Shown here piece by piece: positions 22,526 to 32,670 of a DNA stretch of 64,000 nucleotides (its first letter is position 1; the number at the start of each line of letters is the position of its first letter). The stretch comes from Rheum nobile (Eukaryota > Streptophyta > Magnoliopsida > Caryophyllales > Polygonaceae). The DNA lies in NCBI GenBank assembly GCA_027886185.1, contig WOAB01000689.1, forward strand, positions 2,542,001 through 2,606,000. The letters run 5' to 3'. Both the position numbers and the translations under genes were made by a program. The notes beneath the pieces were generated by a model. It saw only the letters and a program-made list of their open reading frames with translations. It was not told the origin of the DNA and ran no database searches.

Positions 22526-22768
22526 CGTTTCATATTTACATTAATTATCAGTTGTTTATCTGATTAATTAATTTGGAATGATTATTGTGTTTATCTGGAA
22601 TTGGTTTTATAAACTGTTTTGGAAACTGGAATAATGATATTAATAGGTTGTATATCTGTTAGAACAACGCTATTATTTATGTTCGCCTTGAGGGCATTTA
22701 TGTGGATTTATCCTGAACTATTGTTGTGCTCGAACTGTTAGTTAGCACGAGTATTCGTAGGAACACCT

Positions 22769-22912
22769 GGACTCCGAGAGGTCCATTCGTTTCTTTATAA
22801 CTTGGGGAAAAGGGCGATCAAGACCCTACGATAGTAGAAGCTTGGACTCTGTGAGGTTCATTCCTTCGATATAAGTCCAGAGGCTTGGATTCTGTGAGGT
22901 CCATTCCTTAGT
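22769..22912. repeat. Degenerate repeat in solo LTR (TGGACTCTGTGAGGTYCATTCC)
   Basis: Three imperfect copies of a unit of about 22-24 bp (TGGACTCTGTGAGGT, then CATTC) lie before the AAAAGCTTATAACGT block. This is the place where the other LTRs hold unrelated minisatellites. Confidence 0.75.
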
Positions 22913-25129
22913 TGTATGTCCTGCGTGACAGAGCATATGTTTAAAAGCTTATAACGTAATGTGGGTTTTGGAATTTAATAAGATAAAGTGTCTGAGTGCA
23001 CATAATTAATATACATTTGGCGAGTAGTGCAACTAAGTAAATAGTGTAGCTAGGAAAGCTCGTCTCGACTTTTGATCAGAGTACGTTCTCTTTCCAATCT
23101 GGATTCACTGTAAGCGGTGAGGTTGGTCGTGAACCGAAACATCTAAGTCATCTTTTAAATCACTGATGTCTGATTCTTTAAACGTTCCAGATTTGTCATA
23201 TTTCCTTAAAGACTCAATCTCTTGGAGTCTCTTTTTGGGTCGATTTCTATGAAGATTCAGTCTTCCAGAATCTTCTCTTGTGCATACCTCTTGTTTATTC
23301 CAGTAGGAGTATGATGGTTGACTATCGTCATCGGTTATTATTCGAGAAGCGATGAGTCTAACCTAATATGATTGCTTCGAACCACTCTGCTTTGTACCCT
23401 TGCATAGTCTATTCAGTAGACTAACCAACCGCAATTGTTCTCTGCATGGTTGGCTGGTGTCATCCGTTCGATTAGGCACATCAGATAGAGCAAAGATATG
23501 AGAAGACTAGATTGACTATGAAAACGACGATAATTTTTGGATGTTTTTAATAATTTCTTTTAATGAGGTTGAGATCCTTGGGAGATGACCATTGTGGTCA
23601 AGATCCTTGTTTGTAATATATTTAAAAGACTTCCGCTGTACCTTGTTTAAAGACTTCCGTTGTACTTTGTTAAACTCTGTGTTTGTCCTATTCGGGATTG
23701 GGATGTAATCCCGGGACTCATGTTTTATATGAATAAAGTTATCATTTTGTATCATTGTATTTCATAGTTTGTATTCAAACGGTAAATCCTTGGGTGATCT
23801 CGGTAAGGAACACTGGGGTCACTGGCGGTAATACCTTTCCAAATGGGTTAAGATTTGGGGGTATTACACAACTGCTCATGCCAATTCCGTGGAGGTGTCA
23901 TGTCTTTTCCGTTGATGCTTAGCCTAAGGATCAACAATACGTCATGGAGAGTTATGGTCATCTCTCCCCATGGCATATGGAACGAGCTGGTCTCTGATTG
24001 CCAGCGCTCAATGAACGCACCAATCAGCGTCTCGTGCACATGCTCATGCATCACATCCGGAATATGACACAACCCTGATCCAGATGCTAGTTGACCCCAT
24101 TCCGCTTCCAACTGCAAAGGTCATACGCGTGTCTGTTTGCCTCGTTGCTGAAACCTCAACGGTGGCACAGGCTATAAATATTTTCATTTTGAAACCAGTG
24201 TAAGCAATCGATTTGACATATTTATAATAAAATGTGAAATTACAAGAATAAGGTTTTCCATGCAACTTACAATGCGCTGGTAAAGGATGTACGCCACGTG
24301 ATTGGCAAAACCCTTCAGAAGTTCGGGGATCTCCAGACCTCCAGGTACTCTAACCTGCAATTCATGGTCATATCTCCCCTTTTTCTTCGTTCGGGGAGGT
24401 TTTGCCTGCGGAGAGCTGGCTTCCTGTGGCTCCTCGTCCGCATAATCAGGTTGACCTCTTAGAGCCCAAGCCTGACTATCCTCGTCCTACATTTTTTTTA
24501 CAAATGATAAGTAATTACATTTTTATCATACGCTCATATTTTCATATATTAAGGCTACTTACCATAGCGCTCTGATAGGGGGCGTTCGGATAGAGGCTCG
24601 GGTTCTCCCATGGGTTGTGCTGCATCTGCTCATGCACGTCCTGATAATACACAAGGCTGTGATGGGGCAGTGGGCTCTGCTAAGGCGGCAGACTAAACAT
24701 GGGGCCATAATAGTTATCCTGATTCATTGTATCAGAATAACCTCGGAGCGGACTCGCGTTGTAATCTGGGTACAACTGAGGCTCTGAGTCATCCCGACCA
24801 CCAGCATAATCAGGAAAAGATGGCACATCAGGCATCACTGGCGAATCATGACTACCGCTAGCAGCTCCTGTCTGATAGAGGCATGTCTCATCCTGACGGT
24901 AGCAAATATTCCTGTTTTTTCTTTTCTCGGGCCTGGTAACCTCTTGTTCAGTCTGAAACGATTGGTCACAGATGAGGTTTCTTCGGTTCTTTCGACTTGT
25001 TCTTTCACCGGGCTCCATCTACAGTAATATATTAAAATATTATATTTCAAATAATTAAATTCTGGAATCTTTAAAAAGCGCCGGAGAAGACGCCAGAGTA
25101 GACGCCAGAATGACGCCGGAGGTCTGAAA

Positions 25130-25210
25130 ATGGACAGACCACACTTAACGTGTGGAGAATGACCACACGTTACGTGTGGAAAGCCTCCACACGTTACGTG
25201 TGGAATGACC
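25130..25210. repeat. ACGT dyads upstream of the PMD start
   Basis: Three consecutive CCACACGTTACGTGTGG-type dyads (about 25139-25156, 25162-25179 and 25187-25204) lie roughly 120-190 bp upstream of the PMD ATG (minus strand), a promoter position. They are flanked by a short inverted repeat (GCCGGAGGTCTG and CAGACCTCTGGCG). Confidence 0.85.
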
Positions 25211-25640
25211 ATTTCCAGACCTCTGGCGTCTTCTCCGGTGACATTCCGGCGACTTTCCGTGAATTTTGCAGATTCCGACAACGTTATATTGCAATTTTTT
25301 TCCAAAAAATCACAGTAATTTAACAAATCTAACTAAAATACCACTAATTCATACAAATATAACTAAACTACCACTAATTCATACAAATCTAACTAAAAAA
25401 TTCACACCAATTCATACAAATTCAAAATAAATCCTAAACACCCTTTCATACAAATATTACAAATTTCAACCATTTCATACAAATACATCTATCAAATTAA
25501 CCAACAAATGCATATAACTACTTCAAAATTACACAAAACCAACTACAAAAACACATTAATAATATGGATCTACAATATACCACCAAAAAAACTACAAAAT
25601 TAACAAAAAACCAAACAAGAAGGACTCACTAACCTTAAAA
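25211..25640. other. AT-rich PMD upstream region
   Basis: There is no gene. The stretch is AC-rich on the plus strand, with a loosely repeated phrase TTCATACAAAT/AACTAAA at 25330-25500. It probably belongs to the MULE terminal region or PMD promoter. Confidence 0.5.
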
Positions 25641-25930
25641 GAATTTGATTCTACGTAACGTGCGGAGTTTGTTGACTCGTAACGAGGAGATCCACGAGAT
25701 ACGTTACGCGGGATGGTGCGGGACGAAGAAGGGGCTGAGATAGGAGGCGGCGGTTTAGGGTAGAGAAAGAAGACTTTGACTTTTAAAGCCACTTACACTC
25801 CACACGTAACGTAGGGAGCTGGTTTCACGTTACGTGTGAAACATTGTCCCACATTACATGTGGAGGTTTGAAAAGTAGCAAACGGCACGTAACGTGGGAA
25901 AATATTCCACACATTACGTGTCAGCCCTAT
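25641..25930. repeat. Right-end array of ACGT dyads
   Basis: Several copies of the CACACGTAACGTG motif, some decayed, lie at 25650-25720 and 25798-25925. In inverted orientation they match the left-end array, supporting a long terminal inverted region. Confidence 0.8.
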
Positions 25931-25973
25931 GCGTTAAACAACAAAAATGCCTATGCGTTAAAAAGTAAACACC

Positions 25974-25981
25974 TAAATATA
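25974..25981. repeat. Right copy of proposed MULE target-site duplication
   Basis: TAAATATA matches 4423-4430. It adjoins the last base of the inverted terminal similarity. Confidence 0.5.
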
Positions 25982-26273
25982 TAGTGAATCCTTTATACAG
26001 TAAAATTGCACATGCAAGAAGTAACAGAATTTGCAGGATTTTTGCATTTGAGTTGCTTGTTGTATTAAATGGTAAACGTCACATCCCCTAAACCGTGATG
26101 GAGACTGAAAATAAAGTTCCGTTTCACCCACTATTTACATTAAATTTCACTTGATGTCACCTCCGTTTTTTTGTTCTTTCTCCTCTCTTCATTTTTGTGA
26201 CCTCAAAAAATCGCAACAAGTTTTATTTATGCGTGAGTTTATATCATTAATCTTTACGCCTTTTACGCCTTAA

Positions 26274-26390
26274 GGGTTCGTTTGATATATCAATTTGATA
26301 TCGATATTAAAATCATATCAAAAATAATTATGGATATAAATGATATTCATACTCATATTTAATATTTTGATATTAATATCAAATGGATCC
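26274..26390. mobile_element. Tourist/PIF-Harbinger-like MITE
   Basis: A 117-bp AT-rich element starts GGGTTCGTTTGATAT and ends with the inverted ATATCAAATGGATCC. TAA flanks both ends (26271-26273 and 26391-26393), the usual 3-bp duplication of Tourist-like MITEs. It has no coding capacity. Confidence 0.75.
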
Positions 26391-26400
26391 TAAGTTTTTT

Positions 26401-26634
26401 TTTTATAACAGGAAATCCACCACTTGCGGGGTGGTAAATCCCGGACTCGTGATCTAATCGGCAAAGGTCACAAATCAGGTAAATCGGTTTGCGTCGACCG
26501 ACTCGACCTAATAGCAAGGAGCATGGTAAACCTTGAGAATTAACCCAAGGAAGGGGGGTCGACAGAGATCGAATTCGAGACCTTCCCAAATCCCTCCATG
26601 CCCCTTATCACTAGGCCACCACCGAAGTGGCAAC
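26401..26634 (-). mobile_element. tRNA-derived SINE
   Basis: On the minus strand it has a Pol III A box (TGGCCTAGTGATAAGG) close to the 5' end, a B-box-like GGTCTCGAATTCGATC about 40 bases on, and an A-run at the 3' end. Imperfect 15-bp duplications flank it: GGATCCTAAGTTTTT at 26385-26399 and GGACCCTAAGTTTTT at 26635-26649. This is the structure of a plant SINE, inserted at the right edge of the MITE. Confidence 0.85.
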
Positions 26635-26649
26635 GGACCCTAAGTTTTT

Positions 26650-27019
26650 ATTCTTAGAAGAATTAATATAAAAGTTAAAGGCAGTGAAATTATGTTTACA
26701 ATATCTTTGGTTCAAATTCTCCAATATTATTGTACATGAAATGTTGTAAAAAATACAGAAAACAACACACATAGCATATACCTTATACGTTCGCCAACGC
26801 CCTGATTTGGACTTATAAATTACGATCAGTCAATCAGCATCCACCACTAGACCCCATCCCTCTTTGTACTACCAGGAGAAGAAATGCATATTTTCCTAAC
26901 AATTCATCCAATTATAAAATCTTCTGAATCATAATTAAACCCCTAAATAAACTCTGACACTTCCCTTTCCCAACCATTTCAAAACCCAATTAATAATTCA
27001 CAACTTCAAAAGCTTCAAT
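26650..27019. other. 5' flank of the inhibitor gene
   Basis: No gene is visible. The stretch is AT-rich and should hold the promoter and 5' UTR of the gene starting at 27020. I see no firm TATA box. Confidence 0.4.
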
Positions 27020-28750
27020 ATGAATGATCAGTACAAGCAGTACTCCTTGTGTGTTCTCCTCCTCCTCCTCCTCTCGCTTTTCTCGGCCTCGGCTGCGATC
27101 AGGGACACGCGCTACGTGGAGGAGGCGTGCAGGGTGACGAGGTACCGTCAGCAGTGCGTGGAGACGCTGGCGTCATTCTCGGACGAGGCGAAGAGCAGCC
27201 CCAGCAAGTGGGCGCGCGCAGGGGTGTCGGTGACGATCGGGGAGGTGAAAGCCCTGTCTCGCTATCTGGGTCGGGTCAAGAGGTCCGGCACCGTCTGGGG
27301 CAGAACCCGTGTTGCAATCTCCGACTGCGTGGAGGTTATTCAGGACGGTTTGGATTATCTTCATCAGTCGCTCTACGTCCTCAGAAGCCTCAACGCAAGT
27401 ATGTGCACTCAACTACTTCACTGTATTTCATCATAATACAGTAGTATACTTCATTTTTGAGAAAATTTATATATTTTTCCATTTAGAAAAACGGTTTACT
27501 TTTATCGGTGAGATTTTCTAAGGAATTAGTGGGTCTATTCAAGGATGATTCAATCATTTAGTCCGTTCACTAAAAAATTGTCAATTTACCGTTTCACAAT
27601 TATTAAAAAATATAATAATCTATAAATTATCCACCTTATTTTTTATTTGACCCTCTAATTTGTCAATAAATTATTATCTAAAATAACAAACACTTTTTAA
27701 TAAAAATTATGAACTAAAATAACAAATATATTTGAACTGATGGAGTATTCATTTTCCATAAATAATTTTTCTTTTATCTTATGATTTATTAAGAGTCCCA
27801 AGGCTGTTTCATTATTCAATTTCAATAATTATATACTCGCCTTCATTCATTTGCTTTTTGTAATAATAATAATAATATTTTGATATGGCTTTAGTTAATG
27901 AGATCGAAAGCTATGATAGAGCTTTTCGGAAAAGAAGATAAAGAAACCCAGTTTTCTTCATGGAAAAATCAATCATTGTAGTGACAGGGTGTAAAAAGTC
28001 TATATGGTTGGTTAAAATGGTGAACAAGTGCATCGCTAATCAATAATTTAGGTAGCTAATATTCAATTCTTTCCAAATATTTGTTGATTCATGAAATAAT
28101 AGTAAACAAAAATGATAAAGTATAGTATCGATCGATTTGGTTATAGTCTTTTTTTGTTACCATCACATAAAATTCTTAAAAGCGAGGATGTGATGTATAA
28201 AATTGTCAATTCTCTTGATTTATTAACGAAACAACTTTTAAAGAAATACAGTGTTGGTTTCATAGTAAATCTTCTCAACTAATTTGCTCTCGTCAATATG
28301 ATATTACCCGATCACGAGTTTAAGTGTATTTCTTATATAGACCAAAAAAGTTTATTAAATGATATAACTTTGGAAAGAAACGGTTTCTTTGGCACTCCAT
28401 ATTAATAATAGTGACTAGATTTTTCGTCTACCACATGCTTGATTTGTGAACCACTTTGAAAGCGAAGGCGAAGACACGTACTCGGATTACATCAATAAAG
28501 AGGTGATTGACGTGCACAAAATGTGACAGGGGAGTTTGAAGGGCAGGTGAACGACGTGCTGACGTGGCTGAGCACGGTGGTGACAGACGAGGACACGTGT
28601 ATGGAGGGTCTGCAGGAGGCGGGGAGATCAGAAATAAGGATAGTAAGGATGGTGGAGAAGAAGGTGACGAACGCGTCTTACGTCACCAGCAACGCTCTCG
28701 CTCTTGCTAACAAACTCGCTACCTCTGGGCTTTCTTCCTTGCATTCCTAG
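27020..28750 (+). CDS. Pectin methylesterase / invertase inhibitor (PMEI) family protein, two exons
   Basis: Exons 27020-27398 and 28530-28750 (GCAA|GTATGT donor, GACAG|GGG acceptor) give a 199-residue protein, the usual family length. Residues 1-26 are a signal peptide (CVLLLLLLSLFSASAA), so the product is secreted to the cell wall. The four cysteines of the PMEI fold are present at 37, 46, 103 and 150: EEACRVTRYRQQC forms the hairpin pair, ISDCVEV and DEDTCMEG the bundle pair. DVLTWLSTVVTDEDTC is the family signature. Such proteins block pectin methylesterases or invertases; which one cannot be told by sequence alone. The intron is 1131 bp and AT-rich. This is one of two apparently intact host genes here. 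Confidence 0.93.
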
Positions 28751-29299
28751 CTATAAATTAATGCCACAAAAACATATACAATATTGTACGTTTGGGCTTG
28801 GGTACGTTAATTACTAGAAGCTTTTATAAGTTGTACGCAGCCACTGCTGCACATATGCATAAGAGTTTCAAGTGCTTACACGTACACTCCGTGGGCATAT
28901 TGTATGGATTAAGCTAAGGTTTGCTAGTGAAGATCATCACTTGCTGAATTGAAATTGTATAATATATAGATGTGCCATATAGCTAACTATAATAAAACGC
29001 TTCAGCAAGGATATATACTTGATCAGAAATTTCCAGTAGCCCGATTTGGGAATTAATTCTCACAATACACTCTTTTAGATAAATATTTCCCTTTTTAGGC
29101 TATGTTGGAACTTATTTCTCAATATAGACACTCCAAATTTTAGATTGACCAAACCTTTAGACTAAATTACGAATCAAGTTATAAATTTTTTAAACTTGTA
29201 CAAATTATTCAAAATAAAATAGCTGATTTTACTTAATGAATTTTAATGGTACTAACTACCATAATCTACTAACTATATCTTGAATAACCTGTTTTCTGT
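28751..29299. other. 3' flank of the inhibitor gene
   Basis: No gene is visible. AATAAAA at about 28990 could serve as a poly(A) signal. The rest is AT-rich. Confidence 0.4.
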
Positions 29300-29835
29300 G
29301 GTCATAAGCCCCCCATGCTTCGTAAACTAGAAGAACTTAAATTAAAAAGGTTTAACCGTTACCTGAGCGTAGTATCACTGGACCTCCGGCATTCCTGTAG
29401 CTTCTGAATTTCTAGGGGTTGCTAATCCTCAACCAAGACTCCCTTAGCTCAAGCACAACACATATCTGTTTCGTTTCCTACCTCAGATCGTAGTTTTTAA
29501 CTTAACCTCTCTGTTTAAGTGGATGGAGGATTTATGATCAAGAAAATTGGTTATTCACGACACAACTTTCGATTAAGTAGCTAGCTTTCCCTTACTAAAA
29601 AAAGCTTTTATTGAACTGGAAAGGATTACAAGTACACAAAACACACTGAATTCAAACACTTAAACACTCAAGTACTTAAAGAGATTCATAGAAGATTTCG
29701 AACTTAGAGTGAGGGAACTCCACTTCACTTCCAAGATCCAAATTCTTTGTTTCTCTTCTTAGATTTTTTTTCCAGATTTTTGCACCTTAGTCTCACTCAG
29801 TTTTTTCCTCGATGCCCTTTAGTGCTTATAAGGGG

Positions 29836-29850
29836 TCTTATTTATAGAGC
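29836..29850 (-). promoter_or_regulatory. TATA box in the pararetrovirus non-coding region
   Basis: GCTCTATAAATAAGA is read on the minus strand, about 400 bp after the last viral ORF. This is where the promoter for the genomic transcript lies in this family. Confidence 0.5.
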
Positions 29851-30259
29851 TTGAGAGGGCATAGGATTCCCTTCAAGACTCTTCTACAGTCTTATGCCCC
29901 GACAGAGTTGATAAGGCAAACAATGCCATGACAAAAGAAAAAATAAAAAGTTTAAAGAAAACACAGTAATAGATATTTGACTCCTTTTCCAGAGATTTCT
30001 TCTAGTTCTTCACATGGCTCCGCAGATCTGAGGTGAAGCATATTGTTTTTTAATCCATGCAATACTTGATGTTGTACCATCCTTCATCTACAATGTTTGT
30101 TTCCCAACCTTCACCGTCTTCGAGTTCCATTTCCAGATCTTGCATGAGATTTTTTGAATAAACTTCATCCCAAGCCATCAAAGTATCCCAAAGAAATTAT
30201 TATCCATGCTTAGATAGGTAGATTCCTTCTTCTATGTTCCTCAAGTATCCAGATATTGA

Positions 30260-30646
30260 TTATGACGACTCAATAACTTCTTGGAAATAAGGACGTAACA
30301 CATTTGACAAGATCGCTGTAGTGTTTCCAATTTTGATTATAAAGCAATCACTTTCCTTATAATGATAGAGGTATTCATAAACGTAGAACAATCCCATGGC
30401 TCTGGCTTCAGTTGGATTCTTGATATATGGTTGTCTTCTGGTAATGGGATCTGCATCAAACTTATCTGTCTCTTGGATAAACCTCAACAGATAATGTGGT
30501 GACTTAGACTTTCCGTTCTCTACTTCGATGATGGCACAGTTGACGAAACTTAGTAATTTACTTGCACCTTCCTGATGTGACCTTGTCCGATGGAAAGACC
30601 ACAAATCGTTATCAAGGATCGCTTGAATGCGTATTGGGGCGAACAA
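30260..30646 (-). pseudogene. Pararetrovirus 3'-terminal ORF remnant
   Basis: This is a 128-codon open frame. The first visible residues FAPIRIQAIL, and DLWSFHRTRSHQEGA after them, continue the viral reading direction from the segment ending at 31343. I do not recognise a domain. The methionine at 30646 is not necessarily a real start, because the open frame runs upstream into the inserted element. Confidence 0.5.
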
Positions 30647-30653
30647 CTCTTCG

Positions 30654-31342
30654 GAAAGGGGCAGATCGGAGGAAGCAAGGAGAAGAAGAACCGGAGGTGG
30701 CTGGGAGGAGATCGGCGGCGGCTGGGAGGAGATCGGCGGCGGAAGACTAGGGGGACGAGCGGCGGCGGAAGTGGTGGTGATGGGGCGGCGGCCGAGAGAA
30801 TGGGGGTGGAGGCTGCCGTGAAGAGATATGGAAATTAGGGTTAGGGTTTGTGTGTTGGTTGCGGATAGATGATGGGTAACCGAATCGATGCGCCAGGATA
30901 GTTCGACTAGAAATGCAAAGATAGATAATTAACGCGCCAGGATAATTCGACTTGGAAACGCGTTAATTGATGACGTCGGGGCCCGGGGTTAAGGAGTTTA
31001 ACTCGACTTGAACTTAGGCTTGAATTGACGTAAAATGAAAAGGAAGACAAGAGTCCCTATTTATACTAGAGAGTTGACCTAATGGGCCAGACTCTCTAGT
31101 TACTAACTCTGACGGCCCATTTAACATAAATGAAAACCATCCAGAACTAGCAGCTACTAAAAATAGAAATACTGTAAATAGAAAGTACTAAGAAAGTAAT
31201 GTCTAGCAATCGTAAGAACTAGAAATAGAAAGTCTCCTAAATCTAGCTCGGGGGTAGATGTAGCTATAGAGGAGTCTCATGGCGGATGTCTCATGGCGTC
31301 TTCCTCCTCTGTAACTGACATGGAGGGCAGGGTCACATCACT
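30654..31342. mobile_element. LTR-like insertion A inside the pararetrovirus
   Basis: Viral coding sequence stops at about 30650 and resumes at 31343. The right end, GAGGGCAGGGTCACATCA, is nearly the same as that of insertion B (33624-33641). Both also share a 'tttat..ggcccat' middle part (around 31060-31130 and 33250-33310), so they are one family, probably solo LTRs. The left border is not resolved and the 5-bp duplication is not exact. It includes a short GC-rich tandem repeat at 30696-30745. Confidence 0.5.
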
Positions 31343-32110
31343 TCCCACTTGAAGACTCTATCAAACACGTACCTTTGAAATTTAGTGAAATATTTTTTGT
31401 ATAACGCGCTCCATGGTAGTGGTCTTCCTCCAAAGATTCCGTTACACATTCCATATGCCCATGCTTTAAGGACCCCAATATCATTTTCCTGATTTGCTGG
31501 TAAACTAATCCCCCCTATTCCAGAGTTATTAGGAAAAAAAGATCAATGTCCCCCATTCTTCCCAAACGTCATAATAAGAACCTCCTTCTTTGCATATTAC
31601 ATATGAGTACCATTCTGGAAAATTCTTGTACTTCCAATAACCCTTTAATTGTTCCTGGAGCTCCCAAGGAAGTTGAAGCATTTTATTGGTTATTTCTAGT
31701 TCCAAGATTCTTGAACATACGTTATGACTGGCTAACTTAAGCCTCGAGCGACACCTTGAACTAATGGTTTCATCTAAAAGAAAAGTTGCAAACTTACTGG
31801 GAGGTGACACCCATCCCTGATGATACTTCTTTCTGTCAGCAAACTCGTTTCTTTCTGCCTCCGAGAGGCAGATTGAACCATCATTTTCATTTCTTCTTCT
31901 GGGGTATCCTCGAATCCATAGCTCTGATAAAATTTTCCAATAACTCGACTCTTCTGGTTGTTCTTGCTCGTTGAGGCCTTTGACTGATTGGACATTATTT
32001 TTATTTGCAAGTTCTCGCGTTAGACTATCCGCCAATGAATTCTTGGATCCCTGCACATTCTCTGGAATATTTGTGGCGCATTCTTTAATCCAAATGGCAT
32101 AACTATCCAC
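31343..32110 (-). pseudogene. Pararetrovirus RNase H-side and downstream region
   Basis: The open frame 32110-31529 contains the SLADSLTREL block typical of the end of caulimovirid RNase H, followed by lineage-specific sequence. 31528-31343 continues in another frame and still reads as viral. Immediately upstream the RT segment stops at a PFGLKNAPQIFQR-type block, so the catalytic YxDD region and most of RNase H are missing through a deletion. Confidence 0.7.
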
Positions 32111-32195
32111 TCGTAATGGCCTTGTGGTGCACTAAAAGTTGTTAAGGGAATACTATCATTTTCCATTTTAATTTGCCATTATCCACTCTTACAAT

Positions 32196-32662
32196 TAGGG
32201 GTGTTCATGGGTGGACCGGACCGGATTTTCGGACTGGACCGGACCGGAAATGACCGGACCGGACCGGTAAAATTCTGGTCCGATCTCCGGTCCACCATTT
32301 CCCCAAAATCGGTTTCCGGTCCGGTCCGGTCCAAACCTGGAAAAAATCCGGTCCGGACCGGAAGACCGGAATTTAAAAAAAAAAAAATTGTAATTTATAT
32401 GTTTTATATATTTTTTTAGAGATTTATATGTATTTTTTGTAGATATTTTTTTAAATTAATAAGTTAGGAGTATATATGTTTTATAAATATTTTTTTAGAT
32501 ATTTTTTATAGATTTTAAATAAGAATTTAATTTTTTTTAAAATTAAATCCGGTCCAAGACCGAACCGGATTAAGACCGGACCGGACCTATCCGGTCCGGT
32601 CCGGTCTTCGGTCCACATATGCCCAAAAATCCGGTCCGGTCCGGACCGGATGAACACCCCTA
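32196..32662. mobile_element. hAT-type MITE rich in CCGGACCGG repeats
   Basis: It has perfect 13-bp inverted ends (TAGGGGTGTTCAT / ATGAACACCCCTA) and a perfect 8-bp duplication CTTACAAT (32188-32195 and 32663-32670). Both halves are packed with GGACCGGACCGG-type repeats around an AT-rich centre (32370-32545), so the whole unit can form a long stem. It splits the pararetrovirus RT region. Confidence 0.93.
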
Positions 32663-32670
32663 CTTACAAT

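Larger units (their letters stand above)
21480..23868 (+). mobile_element. Solo LTR of a Ty3 element (family 1 relative), TSD CAACT
   Basis: It starts TGTGATACCCCG and ends GGGGGTATTACA, with CAACT on both sides (21475-21479 and 23869-23873). There is no interior or second LTR, so it arose by LTR-LTR recombination. It is related to 7959-10436 but clearly diverged and in the opposite orientation. It carries a TATA box, a dyad array, the conserved 28-nt block and its own minisatellite. It sits within PMD exon 3, and removing it with one CAACT copy joins the reading frame without a gap. Confidence 0.95.
20136..25018 (-). pseudogene. Plant-mobile-domain (PMD) protein gene, six exons, mutated and split by a solo LTR
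   Basis: Proposed exons on the minus strand are 25018-24563, 24486-24271, 24171 to 21118 (with the solo LTR inside), 21017-20867, 20749-20366 and about 20275-20136. PMD features include PPLRFQQRGKQT, then ERWQSETSSFHMPWGEMTITLHDV (family 'RW..ET.TFHLP.GE.T.TL.DV') and, after the LTR, YLLYLLGSCLF and DWMPYG. The N-terminal part is rich in P, S, D and Y, probably disordered. In-frame stops occur at 24680 (TAG) and in exon 3 just after TRV, and a one-base shift is needed near 20950. The PMD is found in plant MAIN/MAIL-type proteins and in transposon proteins; its biochemical role is unclear. Short segments near 20720-20850 are duplicated around the exon 5 start. Confidence 0.8.
4431..25973. mobile_element. 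MULE-like DNA transposon with GRF-ZnF, transposase-OTU and plant-mobile-domain genes; two nested Ty3 insertions
   Basis: The two ends are inverted copies: around 4440-4497 and the complement of 25925-25973 share ACTTTT..GCGCAT, TTTAAC[AG]CATAGG and ACACGTAATGTGTGGA in the same order. A possible 8-bp duplication (TAAATATA) flanks them. Inside are a GRF zinc-finger gene (minus), a MULE transposase with SWIM and OTU domains (plus) and a PMD gene (minus). Subtracting the full Ty3 element (7959-17354) and the solo LTR (21480-23868) with their duplications leaves about 9.75 kb. Autonomous MULEs with extra ORFs reach such sizes. All genes carry nonsense codons, so this copy is inactive. Element boundaries are inferred; the joint identity of the three genes rests on their lying between the inverted ends. 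Confidence 0.75.

Noticed and set aside
26401..26634. A functional tRNA gene on the minus strand
   Set aside because: A and B boxes are present, but there is no cloverleaf, the unit is far too long, and it has an A-tail and target duplications, so it is a SINE.
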